Made by a program: the position numbers and the translations under genes
Source: Trileptium ribeirensis
Taxonomy: Eukaryota; Nematoda; Enoplea; Enoplida; Thoracostomopsidae
Direction: 5' to 3'
DNA length: 64,000 nt
NCBI GenBank assembly: GCA_030248225.1
Contig: JASANE010026598.1
Location: 1-64,000, forward strand
Notes under the pieces: model-generated
What the model was told of the DNA's origin: nothing
Database searches by the model: none
Seen by the model: only the letters and a program-made list of their open reading frames with translations
In this document: positions 46,155-58,013 of the stretch, piece after piece
Layout of the letters: every line of letters starts with the position of its first letter
How positions within the stretch are numbered: the stretch's first letter is position 1

Positions 46155-47847
46155 TCATTTGAGAACTATTGACATGCATCTTTGGAAAGCTCTGGGGGAA
46201 GAGTGAAGACCAAAGGGAAGAACATTATATTCGTATTGTCCATGGACGGTAACGAAAGAGGTCTTCTCTTTCGTTTCGGGATCAAGTTCAAGTTGCCAAA
46301 ATCCTCTGTTCAAATCTAAACTGGACATAAATTTAGTGTCTCGAAGACATCCTAAAATATCATCAATAGGGGGTAATGGGTATACATCTCGTTCGGCAAC
46401 TAGGTTCAACTTACGGAGGTCGACACACAGGCGTAATGTTCCGTCACTCTTCGTTACGTATACTATGGGCGATCCCCATGGGGAATCGGAGGGAGTTATT
46501 AACCCGGCTTCAAGCATGTTATTTAATTCTTCTCGGAGGGGTTCTCTTAAAGAGTGGGCAAGGCGGTACGGAACTTGTTTAATCGGTCTGGCATTTCCAG
46601 TGTTAATCTTATGTTGATGTATGCCACATCGGCCTAAATCAAATGGATGGGTATTAAAAACATCTGAATTTTTTGAAATTACGGTTTTGAGTTGTTTCAA
46701 CTGGAAGGGAGTCATAGAGATATTAGAGAAATTAATCTCACTAAGGATTTGGATCGAACGTTCGGTGTCGATCGCTGTCTTTTGTTCATTAATAACTTGT
46801 ACGACATTATCGGTGGTTATTCCTAACCTATTACATTGCTTAACCCTTTTGGGCGGTCCCAAATTTAGTAGGAGATTATTTTGATCGTACAAGAGTTCAA
46901 CGGCAGACTCATCGAGGATTTCGATGTGTCCAATTATCTGTCCTGCATGAATTGCTGCAGGGAGGTTTCCAAAATTCATTACGGCTACGGGATTAATCGC
47001 TGTCCGGTTAGAACCAGAGCATGAGCGATCGCTAAATCGAGTATTAATGGGTCTGGTACAAGGCATTGACCCATAGGGGGTTGTGCAATTTCCGGCATTG
47101 CGTTGATAAGTAGTTCAGTATTAGGGGGAACTTGAACGTATTGTCGACTTACGACATTGATCACGGGTGGATGATAATCTGCTTGGTTGGCAAAAGGCAC
47201 AGAGCATTTCTCCGAACCATTTGATAGATCTAGACAACGGTCTTTAAAATTTATGGCAACTTGTGGTAAGAAGGCCATAAAACCAGTTCCTAAAATACAT
47301 TCGTAGAGGGTATCATTTGTAACCTGAAATTCACAGGGCACGGTAAGAGTTCCTATTGTTATGGGTACTTTAACTACTCCACTTATGGAAAGTTCTTGTT
47401 GTGTGGCGGAAACTATTCTCGTATTGGTAGATTCGCGGGGTCTAGTCCAAGTCGGGCTGCAGTAGCTTGGGATATAATGGAGACATCTGCTCCAGTGTCA
47501 ATAAGAGTATTTACGGGTGTTCCTAGGATAGTGGTGTTAATAATCAACGGAGTATTATTGGCTTTAATAGAATTGACTCGTTTGGTTACAATACCAGACT
47601 GAGACCGACTACGTAGTCGACGGATGGGGTTAGCGAATAACTCTCCATTATCGATAAATACCATGCCTTCACCAGAAGGGGCACTTGGAGTAGGGCGTTT
47701 CCGTGTATAACGACGCGGTGTTCTGCTAGTTCTACGAGTCCTATCGGGGGACGGTAAGGAGGTGGTACTTTTGGCTTTCTGTAGCGGCGTCATAGCATGT
47801 GCTTCGTCGGTGTAAGAAGTGGTGGAGGCTTCAGGTGAAGACATCAT
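46155..47847 (-). pseudogene. Protease and N-terminal RT, copy B
   Basis: The ATG at 47845-47847 opens 144 codons with a basic Arg/Ser/Pro-rich start of about 90 residues, nucleocapsid-like in charge but without a zinc knuckle. The aspartic protease motif LIDTGADVS follows (DTGA at 47488-47499). Frame changes near 47400 and 47000-47060 separate this from the linker (46985-47341) and RT (46155-47066). RT blocks seen are TPSDSPWGSPIVYV, LRLCVDLRKLN, SSLDLNRGFWQLELD and LPFGLHSSPRAFQR. No capsid-type Gag precedes it: the env-like fragment ends 42 bases upstream. Confidence 0.87.
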
Positions 47848-47889
47848 CTATTGGGTGGTTGGTGTTAGTTCAATCGGGCGGTTATCCAC

Positions 47890-49121
47890 TCAGCTTCTAC
47901 TAGGTAACCATCTGGGTAAACACTGGGTACATTGAAGAGGTAGTTTGCATTTATAGAGGCCATATCCTAGTACAATGATGCCTATTACTATAGTTATTAT
48001 TGCGTATGGGGAGAGTCCAGTGTACTCGAGTGCAAGGAGGGCTATGACTTTATGTAACTGGTCTTTGGCTATTTGAGCTACTTGTAGGTTAATTGCTTTG
48101 GCGTTTTCTAAAGAACTCCACGCAAGGGGTTCAACTTGGTACTAGACAACTGATCTAAGGTGATGTTAGGGCCAACTCTAACCATTAATTCCTCAGGTTG
48201 TAACATGCTTGTTAGCATAAGAGATCCTACAATTAACTGTGTGTAATTGCCATGTGGCATCCAAACGACTCCATGGTCTGGTACTATTCTGCTCTATCCT
48301 TGTGTAATATGTGCGAAATGTCTATCTGTGATTATAAGTTTCTCCTCCGAAGTACGGAGCAAGACTCCTTGCATGGTAGTGTAGACATCGGTACCATTGT
48401 CAACTGGTCCGATTAAAGATCGGTTTTGACATTTTGATTTAATGTACTCAGAGACGAGGTCACCCGAGATAATCCAGTCAAGGCAATGGATGCGTTGATC
48501 AGTTACAAGCGCGTGCGGTTCGCAAAATGCAATGCCTGGACGGCGTTTACAAACGGCTAAATTCAATACTTCAAAGCGCGATGAAGATACGCGTGATGCA
48601 TATTCTAATAGCGGTAATTTTACATGCGTTCTAGTAGCGGGTACATTCCAGCCAGTGTTATATATACGAAAATACGGTCTTACATCATTCGTAGCGGGTA
48701 AGGGTAACTGCAAAATAAATCCAAATCGAAAAGTATTCAGGTCAACATTAACTGGTAAAACTCTGCCAAATTGGTGTGCTAAATTAGGTTCATGGGCTAA
48801 AATCGACTGGGAAATCCTTGGATCCATTTCAAACAAGCGTCTTAACATTAGGGCATCTACTACCGTCGGCGTTAATTCTCCGCTCAACATGGATTGCATT
48901 ATGGCTTGGACGGACGACCGAATGTTGGCTCGAACGGTATGGGTAAGCAACATCTGGTTCACTTGCATTACTGCTCTATGTTGTGAGCATCTAACTTGTT
49001 CTACTATATCAACTACTTCCTGCATGCTATGGTGTAAAACTACATATAACTCTTCGTTCGCTTGGGTCAACTTCTTAATTTCTTTCGTATTACGTAGGGT
49101 AGCTTCCAGAGTATCTGTCAT
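47890..49121 (-). pseudogene. Envelope-like glycoprotein fragment, copy B (N-terminus missing)
   Basis: A 275-codon reading (48294-49121) matches copy A from 1 to 912. It holds a helical heptad region and later a Cys-containing domain with N-glycosylation sequons. It starts after the cleavage and fusion-peptide part seen in copy A, where the sequence is cut at 49121. A TAG stops it at 48294-48296, and the frame changes again near 48120. The last part (47890-48100) has one strong hydrophobic segment (about 47955-48010), fitting a C-terminal membrane anchor with a short Cys-containing tail, and ends at a TGA (47890-47892). Protease-RT begins 42 bases further on with no LTR between. Confidence 0.72.
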
Positions 49122-50022
49122 AGTCTGTCTTCAGATATTTAGTTACATCTTGCGTACAGTGATGGGTTTAGGATCGACGATGTTTTACAATGACTTTCAA
49201 TGGATTCAGGGTTCAAGAGGTTTTAGGGTGATATATGCATCAAATACAGCCTTTTCAGTTATTAAACAAAATAACTAAAAAGAAACCATGCTCGCTCCGT
49301 TTACCATGGCTTGCCAGTTTGAAAATGATTTTTGCGTGATATGTTCCTAAGGTTAGCCTTATTTGATTTGTACCACGCAATTACCACAGCTTTTTTCGTA
49401 TTTAACAAACGCCTAAACCCAGAAACACATTAAATTGTCGTACGACATTCATATTGGAAAAATGGATGGTGCCCCTCGTTTGTCGCTGCTAAGCCTCTAT
49501 CTGGAGATACTGGTCGTGAAAGATAAATGCCGAATGTCCAAATTTCAAAAAATGTTACAATTGATTTCTTTTAAGTCCGAAGTCCGTTACTGAAATTGCG
49601 TTTACTTGAGTTTTAATGATTTTTAGCACTGCAGGGAAAAATTTGAGTATATATACCTGAGGGATGTCGCTCTGCTTTTTGGAGAAGCAGTGCAGGTTAC
49701 GGCGCAGTTTATGATAGCAGCTAATGTAAACTTTAATACAGAACTAAACAAATACAAAGTTCTTTTCGGCGAAGTGATTTTCTTGTTTGCAATAGGTGAC
49801 AAAATTGACCCCATCTTTCGGGTCAAAATTGCAAAAAACAGATTTAAGGGTTGTGTGTCAAATCTGGCCAAACGAGTTTCAGATATCGCAACTCATCTCG
49901 CGACAGAGGCTTGGCGTTGAAAAACAGAGACCACCATTCAGAATCAGATCATCGAGATCCTAAAATTTGATTAAGACCACTAATAAGGTACCACTATGGG
50001 CCCGAATACTGTTCGGAAACTT
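49121..50022. repeat. Near-identical direct duplicate of 38569-39470
   Basis: About 900 bases, same orientation, with five or six differences visible (for example near 49247, 49306, 49432, 49537 and an extra A near 49836). It starts exactly where the env fragment of copy B is cut and ends at GTTCGGAAACT. Together with 38569-39470 it brackets copy B, as long terminal repeats would. However, the ends lack TG...CA, and no primer site or polypurine tract was identified. Confidence 0.9.
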
Positions 50023-51180
50023 TTATGACTGATGATATTATTAAAAAGAGCTGGATATCATACTAGCTGGTGATATTGATGCGACAATTGCGAGCATGTA
50101 GTGTATGTAATGTATTATTGACGGACTATCATTATATAAAAGTGTATTTTTGATGCCTCACGGGCATTGTAGTGTTGCTCCTTTCGCTTCAACATTCAAC
50201 CGTATTCGTTGGATATTATTATTATTATTATCATTATTATTGATTGTTATCACAGTCGTCGGAAGTCGTAACAAATTTTTTGATGTGTTATATATAGGTC
50301 TACACTATAATGAATATGTAGTTAACTATATTAGGTAAAATCACATCACTGAGGTGACGCGCAACGACATTTGCGCAGTGAATAAATTTGAGCAAAATAG
50401 AACCAGCTGTACCTAAGTGAATAAAACAGCGAAATCAAAGTTAGTCTCGTCTCAAAAAATTGCTTTAGTATGAACAGTCGAATGTGTAGTACGTTCAAAC
50501 TGCCAAAATTAAACCAAATAACACAAATCATTTGCTAGTTATAGCAAAACATTGAGCTATTTTGAATACTATTTACACAAAATTTGTAGTGTTTTTTAAA
50601 AATTATAACTTCTCAATGAGCAAACTGGGATTGTGATTAACATTCCGCAAGCGTCTTATATCTACGAGTAGCGCCAGAATTTGTTTATCATATTAGGTTG
50701 AGCCTATACCATGTTTTAAATACTTAACAACTAAATTTGATTTTTTTCGTTGAAAAGTTGGTATCGCTTAACTTTTTGTTTAGAAAGAAATATTATTCAA
50801 TATAAAAAACCGCGCGACGCCTTTTCTATTAAGAAGTCTTAAGTCAAACTGTTTCCATAAGCTCAACCGAAACTTACTGTAGGAATTTAATAACTCTACA
50901 GCCTCACTAGTTGTTATAGTTACAGTTGATTTTTTCCCGCTTCGTTTTTCCAAACTCTGTGTTTTGCTGATAAACGCAGTAATACAGCAACGTTTACAAG
51001 CAAGGGTCTACTAACTAAATTCAACGTAGTACTACGTATAAATATTGTATGTTTTCAACTTTTTTAACTCCTCATATCGTTTTTGTGGAATCATCCTTTG
51101 AAAAATGTGCATATCTTATCCACTACATAATTTGACCGTAACCTAAATTTCTCAGTGAATTTACGTTTTTACGAACAAAC
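50023..51180. other. No gene; AT-rich spacer before the palindrome
   Basis: Holds an (ATT)n-like run near 50214-50242 and otherwise nothing I can name. The left palindrome arm may begin inside this stretch, because the right arm is cut by the window edge exactly where it pairs with 51181. Confidence 0.4.
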
Positions 51181-51835
51181 CTCCTTTTTTTCCCGACGGG
51201 CACGTAACAAAATTTGGAGCAGAATTTTGATAATTGTGCCAATGGCCGATTTCGTTTAAACGATCGATGGAGCAGCCTTGTTGGACATGTGGTTCGTTCG
51301 AATGAGCAAACTGTCAAGTTTCCGCAAAAAATAGGCTAGTCGTAGCACCGTGCCCAGAACATTTAACAATGCATCACTTATAATATTTGTTGCCCTCAAA
51401 TAGGTAAAGACCTGGAAATTTTCTAACTAAAGAGCAACATATTAAAAATGTCGTGGACTTTTCTTTAATAAAAAGTTTTTATTTCAAAAAACTCACCCCC
51501 AACCACGTTGCCGAGTGACCTTAACTATTTTATATCATTAAGCAGGAGTAGGTGTGTCGTGTGTGTGTGTGATCTATTAATACAGCCTTAACCATGTAAA
51601 TTGAATTGTCTGTGCGCGTACTTAAACCTGGACGCCTCTACATTTCAAGGAAGGCGGCCTCCCATGTCAATGAATGGATACTTTCACTTTTGACGGCGTA
51701 TTACTCGCTCAGTGAAGCCTAAAGTTAAGCGTAGCGGTGAGGAGTGATTACAAGGAGTGTTCATCATTGCTGCACAAGGAGCAGCGCCTATTCAGTTTTT
51801 TTCTCTCTCGATTTGATATTTTAATGACCTCACCG

Positions 51836-52050
51836 CGTGTCGGCGCCACATTCCCCATTCACTCTCTTTGTCTTTCGAGAGCATCAATGTTAGTGATGTG
51901 TGTTGGCGCCACATTTTCTCATTCAAGTCCTTCGTGTAGATATTTAAGAGCCCTACCGTGTAATCCCGCCCCATTTCAGCTTCTCCCTCCGTCTTTCGTA
52001 GATATTTTTTTATGAAATTCCCGCCATGTGTTGGCGCCACACTTCTCATT
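51836..52050. repeat. Minisatellite with GTTGGCGCCACA motif, left arm
   Basis: About 65-bp degenerate units with TTGGCGCCACA, then TCTCATTCA, then GTAGATATTTAA. Copies lie near 51838, 51898, 51965 and 52028. Confidence 0.75.
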
Positions 52051-52709
52051 CTACCGTAAACTGCACACTATTGTTGTTCTCGTTGTCTAGCGGCGAACGC
52101 TAGGCCATAGGTAGGGCAACATTCCGTTTTAGCTCCGCTTCGCTTATTCACACTTTTAAAGCATAAACACCGGGAAATTTGCAACTTTGTTTTTTTTTGG
52201 AATACATAAACGCATTATTATCATTAAAATTTTTATGAAGAACCTAAAAAATCAAAAAATGGTCATAAATACGGCGCAAATGGACATTTTTTTGCCGGCA
52301 AACCGCTCCGTCGGGCTGAATTTTGGACGACGCAGCACAATGATCGCAGTACTACAACGACTTTTGCACTTTGCCGGTATAACCGAAACGACAGATTTCC
52401 ACTCCAACTATCGGGAGTGTTAGTATCATAATACATATTTATGTACCATTTGTCTAGATCATGCAAAAATTTTCCAAAATCACATTTGTGTTATCGGGGT
52501 GTATGAGTTAATGCGTATACCGGCACGTGCGAAGGGGAATTTGCTTATGCGGACATTTTTCCATTTAGCACGTTTGTGCACTTCCACCAAAAAATGGCCT
52601 ACTTGCGCCGCGTCTCACTCCATTTTTTTTTTAAAGCCATAGAGACCGCGATTGAAAGCTGATAGATACTTAGAAATCATAAAATATTGAAACAAAGGCT
52701 ATGTAAAAA

Positions 52710-52729
52710 TGGGGGGGGGGGGGGGGGGG
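52710..52729. repeat. Homopolymer of 20 G
   Basis: Uninterrupted G run; the right arm's counterpart does not keep it. Copy number is likely uncertain in assembly. Confidence 0.95.
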
Positions 52730-55700
52730 ATTAAGCTGAGGAGTAGGTTCCGCCAAAACCATATTGTGTGGACAAAAATTTTCAAATTGAGCTTGATAAA
52801 AGGCCCCGGTATACACACTTAAAGTTGGCCACGTATGAGATTCCAGCAATTGAGTAATTACATACAAAACCATAATGATAAATAATGGACACGTGAGTGT
52901 TTTTGGGCAGAATACTCTAGGCCTTCTGTAGTAATAATTACGAGAAACAAATCATCAAAAAAATGTTTTTCGTCAGCATAAAATATCAAAGATCTCCAGA
53001 ATAAAACTGATGCATTATGGGAATTTCGTCGACATTAAACACATTTGACGATCTAGTTTCACGTTTTTCTCACTATTCGCGAAATAAATATGTAAAAAGC
53101 ACCCGATGCCTATTTTATAAAACCGTTAAATTACAGTGAGAAATCGGCAGTGCAAAAATTACAGAAACAGAAAATTATTCAATAATCTGAAACTTTCATA
53201 TTTTTGTATTTTCATTATAAAGTTAATTTTCAAAAATTTTTTATTTAAAGTATTAACATCCTTCCTGCTGAATAGTTGTCGTCTATAGCCGCTGGCACTT
53301 GCGGCCACTCACTATTTTGTTCAAAGCTGGTTTTGACCCATTTTCCAAAACCAAAAATGTCTTTGTTCCGCCGCGCATCTTCCATGTGTAAAATAAAATT
53401 GAGCGGGTTCGAAACATTTTTAGCACCCAATGGCCCTATGTTTTGAATACAAAAGACAACGTCATGGAAGGCTTTTAATGGTATAAAGTATGTCAATCCG
53501 GCAACTCACTAAAGTTTACTCTAGTGTCGTCGAACCATGTCATGTTTCAGAAATGTTTAACGGCAATTCTAAGTTAGATTTACACGCTTTCAAGTTAATC
53601 TAGCTCAGGTTGCGTTTCCGGATCGATACAGCAAAAAACCCACCATTACGCCACACTAAACCTACTTTGATACAATAAAACAATGGTGTATTTCCGGAGC
53701 CTTAATATTTTTCACAGTGAGACCCATTCATTTTCCCGCTCTCGGCATTTTTTTTTTTAACTACAAGAGTACAGAGTAGTAGTAGCGCCGCCTCAATATA
53801 ATTGTGTAAGCATAAAAATAACTGTGGTTTTTGGCGACGGGGCTCCGCCAAAACAATTGTGCGCGCTGATTGTGGACAAAAAACACGTTCATATTAAATC
53901 TACAAAGGTCTCGCTACAAAAAGTCATTTTCAAAACGAGGAGCCTACAATAGCTCAATTGTAAAACATTCTGCCGGGCATAGTGCATAATCATGTAACCA
54001 TATTTTAATAATTTGTATGTATTAGTATTATAATTATTTACCCTAAATGTCCAAGCCTAACTGTTTTATATTTTAAATTTAAAATTGCATCACAGCAAAG
54101 TTAATCAATTAATAATTAAAACCAATTTCAACATTCACTGAAACACATAGAGTTAAGCATGGTGATAAAAATGAAGTTGATCTATTTTACGAATGTAAGC
54201 TGAGACTTTATATACCGTCAAATTGTGTATAGTAATAACGGGCCAAGGTTATAAGTTGAGAGTTATAAAAGTGAAATTTACACCATGTCGTCTTCTCTGA
54301 TATATATATACTAAGCTATAGTATTTGCCTAGAAACATGTTTTTTTTATTTGGCCTATTAGAGTTAGACAGAATTGGTGGGTAAGTTGAGCCGAGTATAT
54401 TTGACGTCAGACGCTTCGTTCTCCCAACGCTCTGTTTACTGTATTTGAACGCATGCTGCTTTGTTTTCTATTTCCACTATGGTTACTTGGGCCACTTAAC
54501 TCATAATTTTATTAAAAATCTGTTAAACAAATTTTAACATTGGCGGAACCATTGTGATGACGGCGAGATACCGCGAAACTACAGGTAAAATCGCGTGGAG
54601 TCAAGAAAAGTATCACATTAATTTTGTTACAATTAATCTCACTCACGAGATCATAATTGTACACATACACATTCGCCTTAGCTCAACGCCTAAACCTCAG
54701 CGAAAAATTTTCAATCAGATGTAGTTTACAAGATTTTTGATTTAAATTGTTTTTGGGAATGTGGACACTCAAGTTATTTCATGTCATCAACAGTACAACA
54801 GGTCAAGAGCGCAATTTTCGTTGTTTAGTTTTAGACAGATGTTCGGATATATTGTTAGAGTCATACATGAAATGAACATATTTGAGGTGCAGATGGGGAT
54901 ATTCCGTGACGCCGGGGGGGGGGGGTGGAGGCGAACCATGTGCCGAGCCGAGCCTTAGGCGCGGTGCACAAATTTTCCGGAATGTCGAAATTTTTGGAGA
55001 CCGATACCTTTTCCCAATTTTGCACTTTTTTTTTAATTTTCGGGATGTTCGATTTCGCAACTTTTTGCCTAAAATTTTTCGTTGGCAATGGGGTGGGGGT
55101 TCGGAAGCTCAAGGCGCCGGCGACCTGTCTGTGGGAAAGAGTCTCAGCCCCCCCTCAGAATGGGGCACGAATTCCCCTTTTTCCCTTACGGGCCAGAGCC
55201 AAGGCGTCAAATCGTAACCGGGGTTGATTAGATTCAGCAATACTACCTTTTGTGCTAGGTTTTATCTCAGAGTTTTGAACTTGTTTTTCGGTTTTTTATA
55301 CATATATCGTCGTTTTTAACGTTATTTTGAAGTGATTTTTATTCAATGTTCCGGGTCAGCGTGCCATCGGCATTATCAAGATAGATTTCTGTGAAAACAA
55401 CCCTCCGGGGGGGCTGCATAAATGCTGAAGAAATGTGGTCAGCCCGCCGTCCACCTTGTACATAGCTGTTCGTAAATTAAATTAGCTGTAATGGTCACAG
55501 TAAAATTTTAGGCAAATTGGAATTTTTTTTAAATTTTACAAAATGATCTACAGTCTTGCGTCCAGGTTGTTGCACTAGCGCGGTGCCCGTGTAGTAATGA
55601 CAATAGATTTTATGCTGCTGAAACAACTCAATGTTTAGCAGTGCATTATCCGTATCTTTTAGTGAACATTTTTGGTGTAACTAGTAGGATAAAGCAGTAA

Positions 55701-56981
55701 CAGGTTAATGTTATGGCTTATGCATATTAAATTTCAGCAAGTCACGAAATCTCAACTACCGTAACACGAATAAAGCGTACCGCACAATGCTTAATTAACC
55801 TTAATGTTTATGACTAACACCTTGAAATATCCGGTATTCCCATAAACACATCTGTATATTTTTATTCCGATGTTCGTGTTTTTAAGACTTCCATACATCG
55901 TGTCTGTTTAAGAGTAATATTCTTGCAGAAATACCCAAATCTAGTTTTTTGAGGCATTTGGAGCACTATGACCATTTGCATCGCGGTTACTTTTCGATCG
56001 TAGGCTATTTTCTGCAGCCACAAAGGTTACTTCCGTGGTAACTATTTTAATACTTGTAACTAACCCACATACTTCTCAACATATCGTATTATTGAGTAAA
56101 TTTAAAGCAGGAATAATTGATGAAAAAATAATCTCAGTTTCTGGGACTTAACTTATTACTGATTTTCGTTAAGGAATAACAACTGACACATCTGGGCTCG
56201 ATGTCATATCGGTTTCCATTTACACCTTGAGACAGCTACAGCATGTCAAAAACATGAAAAAGGCTTACTTTTCGAATTTTTGACTGAAGCGCGAGCTTTA
56301 GAGTTAATCAATGTTCTGCAGCCCTATTATTACAGTTTTGAGAACATGGTTTCATCACTGTATATATTAGTGACGAATTTAGGATAAATGCACTAAAAAT
56401 ATCAAATAACTTTTAAGTTACATGAACATAAATTTAATATCAGCTCTGACCTAAACGATACATGTGTCACCACAAATAAACTGAAATTCGCTGAAATTTT
56501 CAATTAACAAGTTGCTCCAGAACTGGAATGGCGGGACCACTGGAGAAAATTTAGAAATAACACTAGACATGGTCCTTCGCTGTCTTATGATATCACAAAT
56601 TGAGATTTGCCTTAACTGCAACTTGTCACAAGTGATGCCGAAATCTTGAATACAACTGTTAACAGAGTTCTATTCTTAATGATTATTCAATAGTTCTTGT
56701 TTACGAACGGAAGCTTGTGCTATAACATTCGATTATGTACACGCAGAATCTCAATAGCGCGGTACAACAAGGCAGTCATAAAAAATGGTTAATTCGTTCC
56801 ACACATACTCGTGTTGCTATTAATATTAGGAATATTACAAATTGTAAAAACTACAAAAAAAAGATGATTTAACAGTGAGATGCGCGGAGATTCACTTATA
56901 TTTACATTAAAGATCAACATTGATATCTTCATTTTGAGCTATGGGTAAATCCCATTTTGCTTGCCCTTTGCTGAGTTACTC

Positions 56982-57425
56982 GTGAGTCCCAATTTAGGTG
57001 CGTACACCTGCGTCGTTCTTTTGCCAAGTCAGCTCATGGTTGCAAAAGCGATGAACGTGACAAATGACGATTTTCCCTTAAGCGAACACGATTTGCGATG
57101 CAGCATCGTGTAGATGCTGTTCGCGGTCACTATTTCTGTATTAGCATCGCATTTTGGTGGTGAAAACGCGAAAAAAATTGTGTTTTTCTCGTACTACCCC
57201 AATTAGACCGAGAACACTGCGACGCTTGACTCGGAATGTCATTTGATGAACGCGGACAAAAATGCGTAAAGACAAATGTGTGCGAACGCAAATTCCATCT
57301 GATATCACAGAGCCCATTTTGCGCCACAAAATTGCGAATAGAAATGACAAAGATGTGAACGCGAATTTGTAAATCAGAATCGATTGGCGATTTTGATAAA
57401 AGAAACAACCTCTGTAAACAGCCGG
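56982..57425. mobile_element. About 440-bp TIR element at the palindrome centre, left copy
   Basis: The left end reads GTGAGTCCCAATTTAGGTGC. The right end, reverse-complemented, reads as a diverged GTAGTCCACCG ... GGTTGTTTCTTTTATC. The inner part (GATGCAGCATCGTGTAGATG, AATTGCGAATAGAAATGACA) matches the right copy inverted. Confidence 0.6.
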
Positions 57426-57553
57426 TGGACTACGGTTGAGTCGACCACTATGTGTATTCTCAAGTACAGCGGATAGTAGGGCCTTGCGTCATTTCATTAA
57501 GATTACATAGCTTGCGGCAATAATTCACTATGTAGCTTTTAATAGTCATAGTG
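57426..57553. other. Central spacer of the palindrome
   Basis: About 128 bases that do not pair across the axis, between two inverted copies of a TIR element. Confidence 0.7.
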
Positions 57554-58013
57554 CGTGAGTCCACTTTAGGTGCGTGTACCAAGGTTGTTCTTTTATCAAA
57601 ATCGCCAATCGATTCGATTACAAATTCGCGTTCACATCTTTGTCATTTCTATTCGCAATTTTGTGACCGCGAATGGGCTCTGTGATATACGAATGGAATT
57701 TGCGTTCGCACACATTTGTCTTTTTAGCACATTTGTCCGCGTTCATCAAATGACATTCCGAGTCAGACCGCAGTGTTCTCGGTCTAATTGGGTAATTACG
57801 AGAAAAACACAATTTTTTTCGCGTTTTCACCACCAAAATGCGATGCTAAATCTCAAAATAGTGACCGCGAACAGCATCTACACGATGCTGCATCGCAAAT
57901 CGTGTTCGCTTAAGGGAAAATCGTCATTTGTCACGTTCATCGCTTTTGCGACCATGAGCTGACTTGGCAAAAGAACAACACAGGTGTACGCACCTAAATT
58001 GGACTCACGAGTA
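57554..58013. mobile_element. About 460-bp TIR element at the palindrome centre, right copy
   Basis: It begins GTGAGTCCACTTTAGGTGCG and ends with the complement of GTGAGTCCAATTTAGGTGCG. TTGTTCTTTT lies just inside both ends, so the terminal inverted repeats are about 20 bp plus a sub-terminal block. The 130-codon reading inside shows no known domain and mirrors one in the left copy. Confidence 0.7.

Larger units (their letters stand above)
51181..57425. repeat. Left arm of a very large imperfect palindrome
   Basis: Pairs as reverse complement with 57554-64000 along its whole length. Checked anchor pairs: 51181-51350 with 63830-64000; 51600-51780 with 63420-63610; 52190-52480 with 62730-63010; 53245-53500 with 61690-61960; 54180-54380 with 60790-61000; 54861-55220 with 59842-60240; 55820-56120 with 58980-59230; 56780-57060 with 57950-58240. 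Arms differ by many substitutions and small indels, roughly 80-90 percent alike by eye. No gene is supported; the ORFs are short and not conserved in frame between arms. Confidence 0.92.

Noticed and set aside
38569..50022. Calling the 0.9-kb direct repeats LTRs of copy B
   Set aside because: No TG...CA ends, no primer site or polypurine tract found, one copy joins the middle of env, and the other is part of a larger repeat cluster; kept only as a hypothesis.
57570..57962. 130-codon ORF at the palindrome centre resembling the minus-strand ORF at 57130-57408
   Set aside because: The likeness only reflects the inverted repeat; it lies in a TIR element without a known protein.
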